A stretch of DNA of 32,354 nt from Ruminococcaceae bacterium UBA7080 (GTDB lineage: Bacteria > Bacillota > Clostridia > Oscillospirales > Acutalibacteraceae): positions 1-32,354 of the forward strand of contig DKZG01000026.1 of assembly GCA_002493595.1 (NCBI GenBank), written 5' to 3'. This document shows, one piece after another, positions 1 through 7,409 of the stretch (the stretch's first letter is position 1; every line of letters begins with the position of its first letter). The notes under the pieces are model-generated. The model was not told the origin of the DNA and did not search any database. It saw only the letters and a program-made list of their open reading frames with translations. The position numbers and the translations under genes are program-made.

Positions 1-22
1 TCAAGTCCTTCTGCCCCTGCCA
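1..22 (+). tRNA. tRNA-Trp, 3' end only (left attachment site)
   Basis: The bases are the T-loop (minus its first T), the T-stem 3' strand CCTTC, the acceptor strand TGCCCCT, discriminator G and an encoded CCA. The acceptor strand implies a 5' strand AGGGGCA, which together with discriminator G is typical of bacterial tRNA-Trp. The longer copy at 12369-12413 supports this identity. The rest of the gene lies upstream of the window. Confidence 0.8.
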
Positions 23-25
23 ATG

Positions 26-62
26 AAAAAGCCTTGAAACTAAGCAGTTTCAAGGCTTTTTC
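26..62 (+). terminator. Rho-independent terminator after tRNA-Trp (element-borne)
   Basis: A 14-bp stem (27-40 pairs with 47-60, loop TAAGCA) ends in a T run. It lies just after the tRNA CCA and inside the island, so the element brings a terminator for the tRNA it reconstitutes. Confidence 0.85.
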
Positions 63-101
63 TTATGCTATTCATAGTCGGCACTCGGTCTGATTCACCG
101 C

Positions 102-190
102 TTTTGATGCTTTAAAAAGCAGTGAAATTGTTCAACTTTTTCCAATAAATTCAACTGTTCCGTTTCGTACAGCATCAAAAGAGCATCAAA
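102..190 (+). repeat. Left-end AGCATCAAA repeats (candidate integrase arm sites)
   Basis: Copies lie at 102-111 (inverted, TTTTGATGCT), 171-180 and 182-190. Matching copies sit inside the right end at 12219-12228, 12267-12274 and 12278-12286. TACAGCATCAAAA (168-180 and 12216-12228) and AAGAGCATCAA are shared between the ends. Short repeats inside both ends of a tyrosine-integrase element are the expected layout of arm-type binding sites; binding itself is inferred. Confidence 0.6.
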
Positions 191-202
191 TTTTGTTGGA
201 CA

Positions 203-231
203 TTGCCATTTTCTGTTATTAGTGGTATAAT
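203..231 (+). promoter_or_regulatory. Promoter of the SIR2-HerA operon
   Basis: TTGCCA (203-208) and a perfect TATAAT (226-231) are separated by 17 bases, 30 bases before the SIR2 start codon. The arm-like repeat at 182-190 is close to the -35 box, so integrase binding could in principle affect this promoter (inference). Confidence 0.7.
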
Positions 232-261
232 ATAAAAAATTTTATTTATCTTGGGGTAATT

Positions 262-1455
262 ATGTGTACGGAAAGTAAAACAAATATAACGGTCTTATAT
301 ACGGGAGACAGCAAAGTTATTTCTTATGATGATGAATGTGTATATGATGGATTAACTACAATAAAGCTTGATGATCTTGACGGGGTAGATTCAACCGAAG
401 AATATGCAGTTGAAACTATGCGGGATCAGTATTACAAATTATTATCTCGCCAGTTTGACAATATAGTAGTTTTGAGCGGTGCCGGAACTTCAATTGGTAT
501 AGGAACTGAATCGAAGAAAGGTCAAAGTGTTTCTGGACTATGGGAAAAAGTTGTGGATAAAATCGGTGCAGATACGCTGAAAAAAGTTGCTGATGCAATT
601 AAATATAATGAATTTGATATTAAAGAGACAAACCTTGAAACGTTTCTGTCTAAGGCTCTAATTTCAGAAGCATTTGAACATCAAGATTTTGTTTTGAAAA
701 ATATTAATATTATTGAATCTGTTATACGAGAAGAGTGTGATTTAACTTTACCAGATAATTCACCTCATGAAATTTTCCTTAGAAGTATTACATCACGTAA
801 GTCAAAGTATTCTCGTGTAAAGATTTTCACTTTGAATTATGATCTGTTATTTGAACAAGCAGCATCTAAGGGTGGATATGTTGTTATTGATGGTTTTAGT
901 TTTACTGTTCCTCGAATCTTTAATGGTGTTAATTATGATTATGATGTAGTAATTAGAAATAGTCAGCGTTCATTATCTGAGGAAAACTATGCTCCAAAAG
1001 TATTTCATCTATATAAACCTCATGGCTCTCTAGATTGGGGGAAAATTGATGAACATGTTGAAAAAATTATATACCCTGAAAAACCAGTAATGATTTATCC
1101 ATCAGCATCAAAATATGAAGCCTCTTACGAACAACCATATTTCGAAATGATGTCAAGGTTTCAGACGGAGTTAAGAAAGAATAATACGCTTCTTCTAGTG
1201 ATTGGATTTAGTTTTTATGATAAACATATTGACACTATGATTTCAGAAGCTATACACTCGAATCCAAGTTTGACTTTAGTAATTGTTGCACCAGATGTTC
1301 ATGAAAACAATTGTTTCAAAAAATATAGAGAAAGAGCATTAGAGCAAAAGGGCGTATCTCTTATTAGTGAAAAATTTGAGGATTTTGCTAAGCATTATCC
1401 ATATTCTAAAATTTATGATTTCACGGAGGATATGAAGCGTTATGAATCCGTTTAA
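262..1455 (+). CDS. SIR2-family NAD+-hydrolase-like defence protein
   Basis: This 397-residue protein has a SIR2-like Rossmann core. GAGTS at 73-77 is the NAD-binding glycine motif, TLNYDLLFE at about 190-198 carries the conserved Asn/Asp, KPHGSLDW at about 252-259 holds the expected catalytic His, and LLVIGFSFYD lies at about 311-320. Residues 1-65 show no recognised domain. In SIR2-HerA defence (also called Nezha) the SIR2 subunit degrades NAD+ after infection and assembles with HerA. The next gene overlaps it by 14 bases and encodes the HerA partner, which fixes the assignment. The promoter lies at 203-231. The start ATG follows the weak RBS GGGGTAA. The codons ATG-TGT-AC are oddly like the start of the MNT gene at 11412. 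Confidence 0.88.
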   Translation: MCTESKTNITVLYTGDSKVISYDDECVYDGLTTIKLDDLDGVDSTEEYAVETMRDQYYKLLSRQFDNIVVLSGAGTSIGIGTESKKGQSVSGLWEKVVDKIGADTLKKVADAIKYNEFDIKETNLETFLSKALISEAFEHQDFVLKNINIIESVIREECDLTLPDNSPHEIFLRSITSRKSKYSRVKIFTLNYDLLFEQAASKGGYVVIDGFSFTVPRIFNGVNYDYDVVIRNSQRSLSEENYAPKVFHLYKPHGSLDWGKIDEHVEKIIYPEKPVMIYPSASKYEASYEQPYFEMMSRFQTELRKNNTLLLVIGFSFYDKHIDTMISEAIHSNPSLTLVIVAPDVHENNCFKKYRERALEQKGVSLISEKFEDFAKHYPYSKIYDFTEDMKRYESV

Positions 1456-3154
1456 CAATAATTATTTTATTGGATACATAAATTATGTTAGTCCTCAGTA
1501 TTGCAGGGTTCATTTTCCTTCGTCTGTTTTACTTAATAAGTTCATTTTTACTGGCGAAGAATTTAATGGAGGCCTAATAGGAAGTTTTGTAACTATTGAA
1601 GGCGAAAATATGGGCTTTATAGGCAAAATTTCCGAATTGAATTTACCTGAAAAAGAAAGACTTGCATTAAGCGAAAAAGCATTTCAAAGTTCTGATTTTC
1701 ATCCAACTGCAAAATTAGAAATATTACTTTCTTTTGATTATTATGATTATCAATGTGCGCAGCGTAATTTAAATGCTTATCCCAATATAGGTGCTAAAGT
1801 TTATGTTTGTGCAAGTGATTTTATTGAGCAGTATGTTATGAATTTTGGAAACAGCATTGATAATGAGACTCTTATGATTAATTTAGGTACTCTTACTTCT
1901 AATTATCAGACAAGAGTCAATGTAAGTCAGCAATCCCTTTTTGCAAGACATTGCGCAGTTGTTGGAACAACTGGTGGTGGAAAAAGTTGGACTGTATCAA
2001 AACTTATAGAAGGTTTGATTGATAACCACTCGAAAGTAATCTTAATAGATCCTACTGGAGAGTATAAAATACTTTCAAATACTTCATCTGCCATTTCATC
2101 TGTATTGGGAACAGATTCATATTATTATTACAGAGACCTTACTATTGAAGATTTGTTTTTTCTTTCAAAGCCAGCTGAAAGAATACAAGCACCAAAACTT
2201 TTGGAAGCTATACGCTCTTTAAAGTGTGTTGATATCGGAATTGCAGATATTTCTGAAAATTTTAAAAATGCTGTAAAAAATGGTGTTTTAATAAAAACGG
2301 GTTTAAATAAACATGATTTTGATGCATTCTGTTATAGAAATTCTGCACTGTTAGATGACGGAAAATTATCTTTTGATCTTAGCAGACTTGAAAATCAAAT
2401 TACTTGTGAATGTGTTTATGATTCAGATCGCAATAATTCAAATGTGTTTGGTGGCAAAAATGATAATGATGTTTCTAATTGTGTTAGTTTAATAACAAGA
2501 ATTTCAAATTTAAGGCGCACAGGAATATTTAAATCCTTATTTGGTTTTGGTCAAGATTTGGATGTTAATAAGAACTTAAGAAATATTATTGATAAGTTTA
2601 TTAGCCCAGAAAATAACAAAAAACATTTATTAAGAATTGGATTCGAGGATATAGGATTCGATTCCCAGGGAAGAGAAATTGCGGCTAATGCAATAGCAAA
2701 ATACTTGTTAGAACTTGCTAGATTCAATAAATTTAAAGAATCTCCTATAGTACTTGTATTAGATGAAGCACATCAGTTTTTGAATAAAAGTGTAGTTGAT
2801 CAATATTTTTATTCTAGCTCTCTATCTGCATTTGATCAAATTGCAAAAGAGTGTAGAAAGTATGGATTATTCTTGTGCATAGCAACACAAATGCCAAAAG
2901 ATATTCCTATTGGTACACTTAGCCAAATGGGAACATTTATTGTTCATAGACTAATCAATTCAAATGATAAGGAGTCAATTAGACAGGCTTGTTCATCAAC
3001 AAATTCTGATTCGTTATCTTTTTTACCAAGTTTAGGTTCAGGCGAAGCTATTTTAACCGGTGTTGATTTTCCGATGACTCTAACTGTTAAAATATCTCCT
3101 CCTACAATTCCGCCCGAATCTGACACCCCTAAATTTAACAAATTAAAGTATTAA
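1442..3154 (+). CDS. HerA-type hexameric ATPase of a SIR2-HerA defence system
   Basis: This 570-residue protein is a HerA/FtsK-superfamily ATPase. The first ~150 residues fit a HAS-barrel-like region, followed by Walker A GTTGGGKS (175-182), LIDPTGEYK (about 201-209), Walker B LVLDEAH (438-444) and an ATQMPKDIP sensor-like motif near 490. Related HerA proteins form hexamers that translocate DNA; with SIR2 partners they make an antiphage complex. The start overlaps the SIR2 gene by 14 bases and is preceded by GGAGG, so translation is probably coupled. It is full length with all ATPase motifs present. Confidence 0.9.
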   Translation: MNPFNNNYFIGYINYVSPQYCRVHFPSSVLLNKFIFTGEEFNGGLIGSFVTIEGENMGFIGKISELNLPEKERLALSEKAFQSSDFHPTAKLEILLSFDYYDYQCAQRNLNAYPNIGAKVYVCASDFIEQYVMNFGNSIDNETLMINLGTLTSNYQTRVNVSQQSLFARHCAVVGTTGGGKSWTVSKLIEGLIDNHSKVILIDPTGEYKILSNTSSAISSVLGTDSYYYYRDLTIEDLFFLSKPAERIQAPKLLEAIRSLKCVDIGIADISENFKNAVKNGVLIKTGLNKHDFDAFCYRNSALLDDGKLSFDLSRLENQITCECVYDSDRNNSNVFGGKNDNDVSNCVSLITRISNLRRTGIFKSLFGFGQDLDVNKNLRNIIDKFISPENNKKHLLRIGFEDIGFDSQGREIAANAIAKYLLELARFNKFKESPIVLVLDEAHQFLNKSVVDQYFYSSSLSAFDQIAKECRKYGLFLCIATQMPKDIPIGTLSQMGTFIVHRLINSNDKESIRQACSSTNSDSLSFLPSLGSGEAILTGVDFPMTLTVKISPPTIPPESDTPKFNKLKY

Positions 3155-3178
3155 AAAATATATAAGGAGATTAGAGTT

Positions 3179-3958
3179 ATGAATCGTGTTAAAGAATGCA
3201 GAAATTGCGAATTTAATTTTGATGGTATTTGCGTTGGTAATAGTGATTTATATGAATATGGCGAGAGCATTACCGATGATGCAAAATGTTGTGAAAATTG
3301 GAATGCTAATTTAGATTGTTTTTCATATGAAATATATAATGCACCTCGATTTTTAAGAGAGGCTTATCATGATTGTTCAATTTCATATTCAAAATTTTCT
3401 TCTTTATTGGATGATTATGTTAATGGTAAAAGTATACAAATTAGTATTTTTGATGCACTTAAATTAATATATGGAATTAGTATGGTTGACATAGCCGTCC
3501 TATTAGATGTCACTTTTGGAGTGGTTTATAGAGCAAAAACAAAAGGATTTGCTAAAAAACGCATTGAGCAATTTTCAAGTGGATTATATATTGATCGAGA
3601 AATTTTATTGAATTGTACAACATATAATTTTGATAAATTAAGACAATCAAATAAACTGTTTTGGTCTCAATCAAATATTTCAGAGAAATTGAATACTTTT
3701 CCTGATTGGAAAAAAGAACTTTCAAAAACCATCAGTTGTTATTTAAAATGTCCTATTAATTTTGCTCGAGAATTTACTAGGGTAGATAAATTATATTGGA
3801 ATGCAGATATGCCATTAGATGATTTCACAGAAAGTGAAAAGAAGATGATTAATTATATTATTAAACATAATAATAAACAAGATGTTCGTGAAATCAATTA
3901 CTTTTTGGATATTGCTTGCCAACCTCACTTGGAAGTTATGATGGTTAATAAAAAATAA
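3179..3958 (+). CDS. Cys-rich protein, third gene of the SIR2-HerA operon (unknown function)
   Basis: I do not recognise this 259-residue protein. Its N-terminus has a Cys cluster: C7, C10, C18, C37, C38 and C47, with a CxxC pair, which could bind zinc. Residues about 82-130 include a stretch (GISMVDIAVLLDVTFGVVYR, then AKTKG) that resembles a helix-turn-helix. The C-terminal third is hydrophilic with no clear motif. It starts 24 bases after HerA with its own AAGGAG site, and a terminator follows at 3972-4000, so it is the last gene of the operon. It may be a regulator, a nucleic-acid sensor or a third subunit; the sequence does not decide. Confidence 0.7.
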   Translation: MNRVKECRNCEFNFDGICVGNSDLYEYGESITDDAKCCENWNANLDCFSYEIYNAPRFLREAYHDCSISYSKFSSLLDDYVNGKSIQISIFDALKLIYGISMVDIAVLLDVTFGVVYRAKTKGFAKKRIEQFSSGLYIDREILLNCTTYNFDKLRQSNKLFWSQSNISEKLNTFPDWKKELSKTISCYLKCPINFAREFTRVDKLYWNADMPLDDFTESEKKMINYIIKHNNKQDVREINYFLDIACQPHLEVMMVNKK

Positions 3959-3971
3959 ATTGTATTATTTT

Positions 3972-4000
3972 TACCCACTATGTATTAGTGGGTATTTTTA
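3972..4000 (+). terminator. Terminator of the SIR2-HerA operon
   Basis: TACCCACTA (3972-3980) pairs with TAGTGGGTA (3986-3994) across a 5-base loop and is followed by TTTTT. The integrase gene on the other strand ends inside this T tract. Confidence 0.8.
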
Positions 4001-5212
4001 TATCTCAAACTCATCCGTAATCCCATTCAGCCTACTCGTATCTTTTTTCACATAATACCTTTCTGTTATTTCGGATGTTGAATGACCAAGTAAGTCAGCT
4101 ACTTGTTTAGGTGATAAAGATTTAATTGTACCGTCAGCTTGTTTAACTCCGTTTACAAGATTTGTTGCGAATGTGTGGCGAAGCGAGTGCAGTCCTTTTG
4201 TTTCAATTCCTGCCGCCTTGAGTATTCTGTAAAATCTTTTTCTGAAATTTACAGGCTTAGTAAAATCACCGTTTTCATCACACACAAGCGGTGTATCTTC
4301 ACCGAAATACATTTCGCCTCGTAAATCCTTTATCATATCAATCGCAGTCTGATTCAGCGGTATAGAGCGGTTGCTTGTGGCGGTCTTTGTTTTGCCGATT
4401 TTGATTTCTCTGCCTTTTTCAATCTCAACACCATTGCGTTTTGATATTTCTTTAACACCTCGCTGAATGTGCATCACTCGGTTTTCTAAATCAATATCAC
4501 TGTTGAGCAATCCGAGTATTTCGCCTGTTCGTAATCCCGTGTTCAGCATAAGAATATACGCGGCAGCCTGTTGATAAAAACGCTTGCCCGTGCCCCAGCA
4601 TCTAAAACATTCTTTTTTGAATAGATCAATTTCTTCCGCTGTGAAAATTGTTATGGTTTCATTTGTCGGAAGATTTTCTTTATTCTGTGCAGATAAAAAA
4701 TTGCTTTTCTTTGTCATTTCAATGTTTGACATAGGATTTTTATTAATCATTTCTTCCTTGAATAAATATCTGAAGTATTCATTTAGAAGTACATACGCTT
4801 TCTTAACTGTTGTAAAAGCATAGCCTTTATTCATCCAATAATTGATTAAATTTTTTATGTCTGCAGAAGTAATATCACCGACTGCTTTGTCACCAAGCAG
4901 GGGATAAATTTGATTTTTGGCACTGCTTTCGCATCTGTCATAGGTGGTTTGCTCAACAGACGGAAATTTGAATACCTGTAACCAGCTCTGCATACTTTCC
5001 TGCAGAGTTTTTTTGGATTCATCTGATTCAATGATTTCTTTTTCAAAATCAGTAATATATGCAGTCATCTTTTTCTTGACTTCCTGTTTGGTAGTACCTG
5101 AAAAAGATTTGCGTTTTCTGTTTCCGTGCTCGTCCATATACCAAACCACACCGCCCCAACGGTCATCGGTACGCTTAAAAGTATTGCCGTTTGTTAATAA
5201 TTTTCTTTGCAT
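3998..5212 (-). CDS. int: Tyrosine recombinase / integrase of the island
   Basis: This 404-residue protein has the phage/Tn916-type integrase layout: a basic N-terminal arm-binding region (residues 1-60), a SAM-like core-binding domain (about 65-175) and a C-terminal catalytic domain. Catalytic motifs seen are TGLRTGEILGLL (first Arg), HSLRHTFATNL (His-x-x-Arg), LGHS and ERYYVK with the nucleophile Tyr. It is likely to catalyse recombination between the tRNA-Trp repeats at the island's ends. The start ATG follows AAAGGAG. It lies in mid-island, not next to an attachment site, which is unusual and may reflect later cargo insertion between the left end and int. No excisionase gene was found beside it. 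Confidence 0.93.
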   Translation of the reverse strand: MQRKLLTNGNTFKRTDDRWGGVVWYMDEHGNRKRKSFSGTTKQEVKKKMTAYITDFEKEIIESDESKKTLQESMQSWLQVFKFPSVEQTTYDRCESSAKNQIYPLLGDKAVGDITSADIKNLINYWMNKGYAFTTVKKAYVLLNEYFRYLFKEEMINKNPMSNIEMTKKSNFLSAQNKENLPTNETITIFTAEEIDLFKKECFRCWGTGKRFYQQAAAYILMLNTGLRTGEILGLLNSDIDLENRVMHIQRGVKEISKRNGVEIEKGREIKIGKTKTATSNRSIPLNQTAIDMIKDLRGEMYFGEDTPLVCDENGDFTKPVNFRKRFYRILKAAGIETKGLHSLRHTFATNLVNGVKQADGTIKSLSPKQVADLLGHSTSEITERYYVKKDTSRLNGITDEFEI

Positions 5213-5270
5213 TTTGTCACGCTCCTTTCATTGACACACATTACCACAAACCATTTGATATATCCAGCAT

Positions 5271-6044
5271 TTATAAAAATAGACTTGGAGATTGCTCTTG
5301 CTCGTAATCCTCATTGTAACTGCCATCAGAAGATAAATCTTTGAGTCCATGAGCAAGGCGTTTTTCCTGTTCTTTGGTTAATTGTTTTTTGTCAATCTGA
5401 TTGTTCAGATTATCAAATTTTTTGTTTGCACTGATGCTGAACATATCTGCAAGTATGCTGATGACATTTGAAAGCAGTACACCATTATCTGTAAAATTCC
5501 ATTTCTGATACGGAATATTACAGTCCATGTTTAGTACAGCGTCGATGATTTTATTCTTGATTGATCTGAATTCTTTGTTGTCCTCAATCGGAATGAATTT
5601 GTTTTTATTATCATAATAGAGTGAAAGTTTTTGATTATTAATCTCATTCCATTTTGAATATAGCTCTGAAAGGTTTTCATCTTTCATCAGTTCAATCAGA
5701 ATATTATTAACTGTATTCTTAATTCGTCTGGGTAGATAACCATAAATTTTTTTACCATCATAGCTATTAAGCTGTTTCTTGAGCTGAACAATCATATTAA
5801 ACAAATCTTGATTTGCTTCAAAAATATAGTTACAATCATCTAAAACATTTTCCAGCAGTTCATCAAATTCATCTTTCAATTTGTTCCTGTATTCTGTTTG
5901 TTTTTCAAATAATTTGTATTGCTCATTGCGAAAAAATATCATTTCCAAATGCACTGCGCATAGATTCAATGCCCTTGTTCGTCAGATAACCTTGGAACGC
6001 TTAGGATTTTTGAAATATCTGTTTGTAAATATTATTTTAGCCAT
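5271..6044 (-). pseudogene. Relaxase of the MobP/MobL type, deleted and frameshifted
   Basis: Read on the minus strand from ATG 6044 (preceded by AAGGAG), the first residues are MAKIIFTNRYFKNPKRSKV, the usual start of MobL-type relaxases. The frame then hits TGA, and the reading jumps in another frame to YLTNKGIESMRSAFGNDIF, which belongs far downstream in the family. The catalytic His-rich middle, well over 100 residues, is therefore missing. A second shift in a run of six A on the plus strand (5931-5936) leads into the C-terminal part FRNEQYKLFEKQTEYRN and KKIYGYLPRR, which stays open to 5271. Three frames are needed to read one protein, so the gene is dead and the island cannot start its own transfer. 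Confidence 0.85.
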
Positions 6045-6279
6045 AGTACTCCTTCGCCAAATCATTGTCAATTATGATTGCATTGACATCAATTATGCCA
6101 TTTGTTGACGCAACCTTTTCAGCACAAAGATAGTCAAGTCTTTCGGATAATTTATTATCAATTCGATATTGTGTACTTAAAAGAAGGTTTTGTTTTGCAG
6201 ATTCAACTGCCAATTTAAATATCATTTCCAGATGCATTCGGAATGAATATTTCTTCATATTTTCCATTTTGACCTCCAT
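6037..6279 (-). CDS. Small mobilization-associated protein (uncertain)
   Basis: This 80-residue ORF ends seven bases inside the relaxase start (ATGGCTAA overlap), the arrangement of a small gene upstream of mobL-type relaxases. The protein is helical and hydrophilic with no motif I recognise. Its start follows GGAGG only loosely: the ATG at 6279 is itself preceded by CGAGA, and the internal GGAGGTCAAA may instead favour ATG at 6267. A 20-base segment (6217-6236) matches 5934-5953 in the relaxase remnant at 19 of 20 positions. It may be a DNA-binding accessory factor for oriT, or itself a fragment. Confidence 0.45.
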   Translation of the reverse strand: MEVKMENMKKYSFRMHLEMIFKLAVESAKQNLLLSTQYRIDNKLSERLDYLCAEKVASTNGIIDVNAIIIDNDLAKEYYG

Positions 6280-6420
6280 TCTCGCATATGACTATTTTGA
6301 CGCATACGCAATAATTCTAATATTCCTTGAAATTCGGTCGGCTCTGCCGTCTGATGTGAACCGTCAGGCGTCACAGCATACGCCTGGTTTTAACCTGCCT
6401 ATTTAGCTCAATTAAATAAA
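6280..6420. other. Candidate oriT region upstream of the relaxase remnant
   Basis: There is no ORF in this strand context. AGGCGT (6366-6371) pairs with ACGCCT (6379-6384) across an 8-base loop, and a repeated CGCATA/GCATACGC theme occurs at 6293-6310 and 6376-6384. In small mobilizable elements oriT usually lies directly upstream of the mob genes and contains such inverted repeats. The nick site cannot be assigned. Confidence 0.3.
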
Positions 6421-6857
6421 GTATGTGAAAAAGTAAAACAGGAATCTAAAAATGATTCAATAAATATGAAATTTAATCCAACATATATTGTTTATGATGT
6501 TGATAAAGAAGGAATAAAGGAATTAATAATTAAGACTGATACTTGTGAAGCAGACTATATTTATGAATTTTATACATATCAAAATGGATTAGTTTTACTA
6601 GGTACGGCTCATGAAGGTCATACCGGACTACATATTCCAAATAACAATAATGAATTATCTCTTCGTTATTCTCACCTTCGGGTGACATGTGTTATGTTTC
6701 TCTATATAGACTTACTATTATTAAAAATCAAATAAAGCAAGATACGCTGTATAAGGATAAAGAAATGTCATTTGGCGAAAGAGATGAATTTTCCACACAA
6801 TACAAATATTTAGAAGAAGTGCATGATAGTGATTTAAGTCTTTTAGATGAATTATAA
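6394..6857 (+). pseudogene. Fragment of an unidentified protein, 5'-truncated and frameshifted
   Basis: An open frame runs from 6394 with no plausible start; the first ATG is at 6466. It reads through NPTYIVYDVDKEGIKELIIK and YEFYTYQNG, a pattern seen in Firmicutes proteins with Asp-rich, calcium-loop-like repeats. The frame breaks near 6675; shifting by one restores GDMCYVSLYRLTIIKNQ and continues without stops to TAA at 6855-6857. The 5' part of the gene is missing and the 3' part is shifted, so this is debris. Its adjacency to the relaxase wreck marks 5.3-6.9 kb as the decay zone of the island. Confidence 0.7.
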
Positions 6858-6887
6858 AATTGATTATAGAAAATATACTTTTTAATC

Positions 6888-6933
6888 AAAAAAGCAGAAC
6901 AACAATTTATCAAAATTATTGTTCTGCTTTTTA
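6888..6933 (+). terminator. Rho-independent terminator after the broken gene
   Basis: AAAGCAGAACAA pairs with TTGTTCTGCTTTTT around an AT-rich apex, followed by T residues. The A-rich 5' flank means it could work in both directions. Confidence 0.75.
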
Positions 6934-7409
6934 TATGCTTTATAGAGATAATTATTGAGTTATCTAATACAAAATATAAAATTTTTCCAAAAAATTTCGT
7001 TACTTTTTCAGTTTTTTGACACTTAATATTTGTAAGGAAAAAATTGTAATTTTTCTTTGTCAAGAGAGTAAAACGATGCATTTTTGTCGAGAAAATGTGC
7101 AGTTTTGTATTTCATGTTGATTCTTTCTATTTTATAGTTAATATATTAATTGAGAATTATATAGTTCTTTATTTTGGGGTGTATTAGAAATATTTTATGT
7201 ATTAAATAGTGGCGTAGATTTAAATTACATTGTTGCAAACACTAACATTATTACAACATTGAAATATTCAATATCATTATAATGAAAAACAATGTTGTGG
7301 TTATGGCTGAAAAGTTGTGTAGAGCGAATATTATAAAACTAATATATTTAGGGAGATTAATCGACGGAAATATTTAATTCTAAAACAATTATTAGAGAGG
7401 AATAACTTT
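6934..7409. other. Long AT-rich intergenic region before the HD/phosphoesterase pair
   Basis: About 475 bases hold no credible gene; a minus-strand ORF here (6728-7081) is low complexity and has no RBS. TTGACA at 7015-7020 lacks a good -10 partner. An interrupted inverted repeat ACAACATTG...CAATGTTGT spans about 7253-7302 around TATAAT (7278-7283), which could be an operator around the promoter of the 7410 gene. I see no structured RNA with confidence. Confidence 0.4.

Noticed and set aside
102..190. A CRISPR array from the short AGCATCAAA repeats.
   Set aside because: The repeats are 9-10 bases, unevenly spaced and partly inverted, with no cas genes.
6728..7081. A 117-residue minus-strand ORF in the leader of the HD gene.
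   Set aside because: It is low-complexity, Lys/Ile/Ser-rich, has no RBS and overlaps the terminator and the broken gene.
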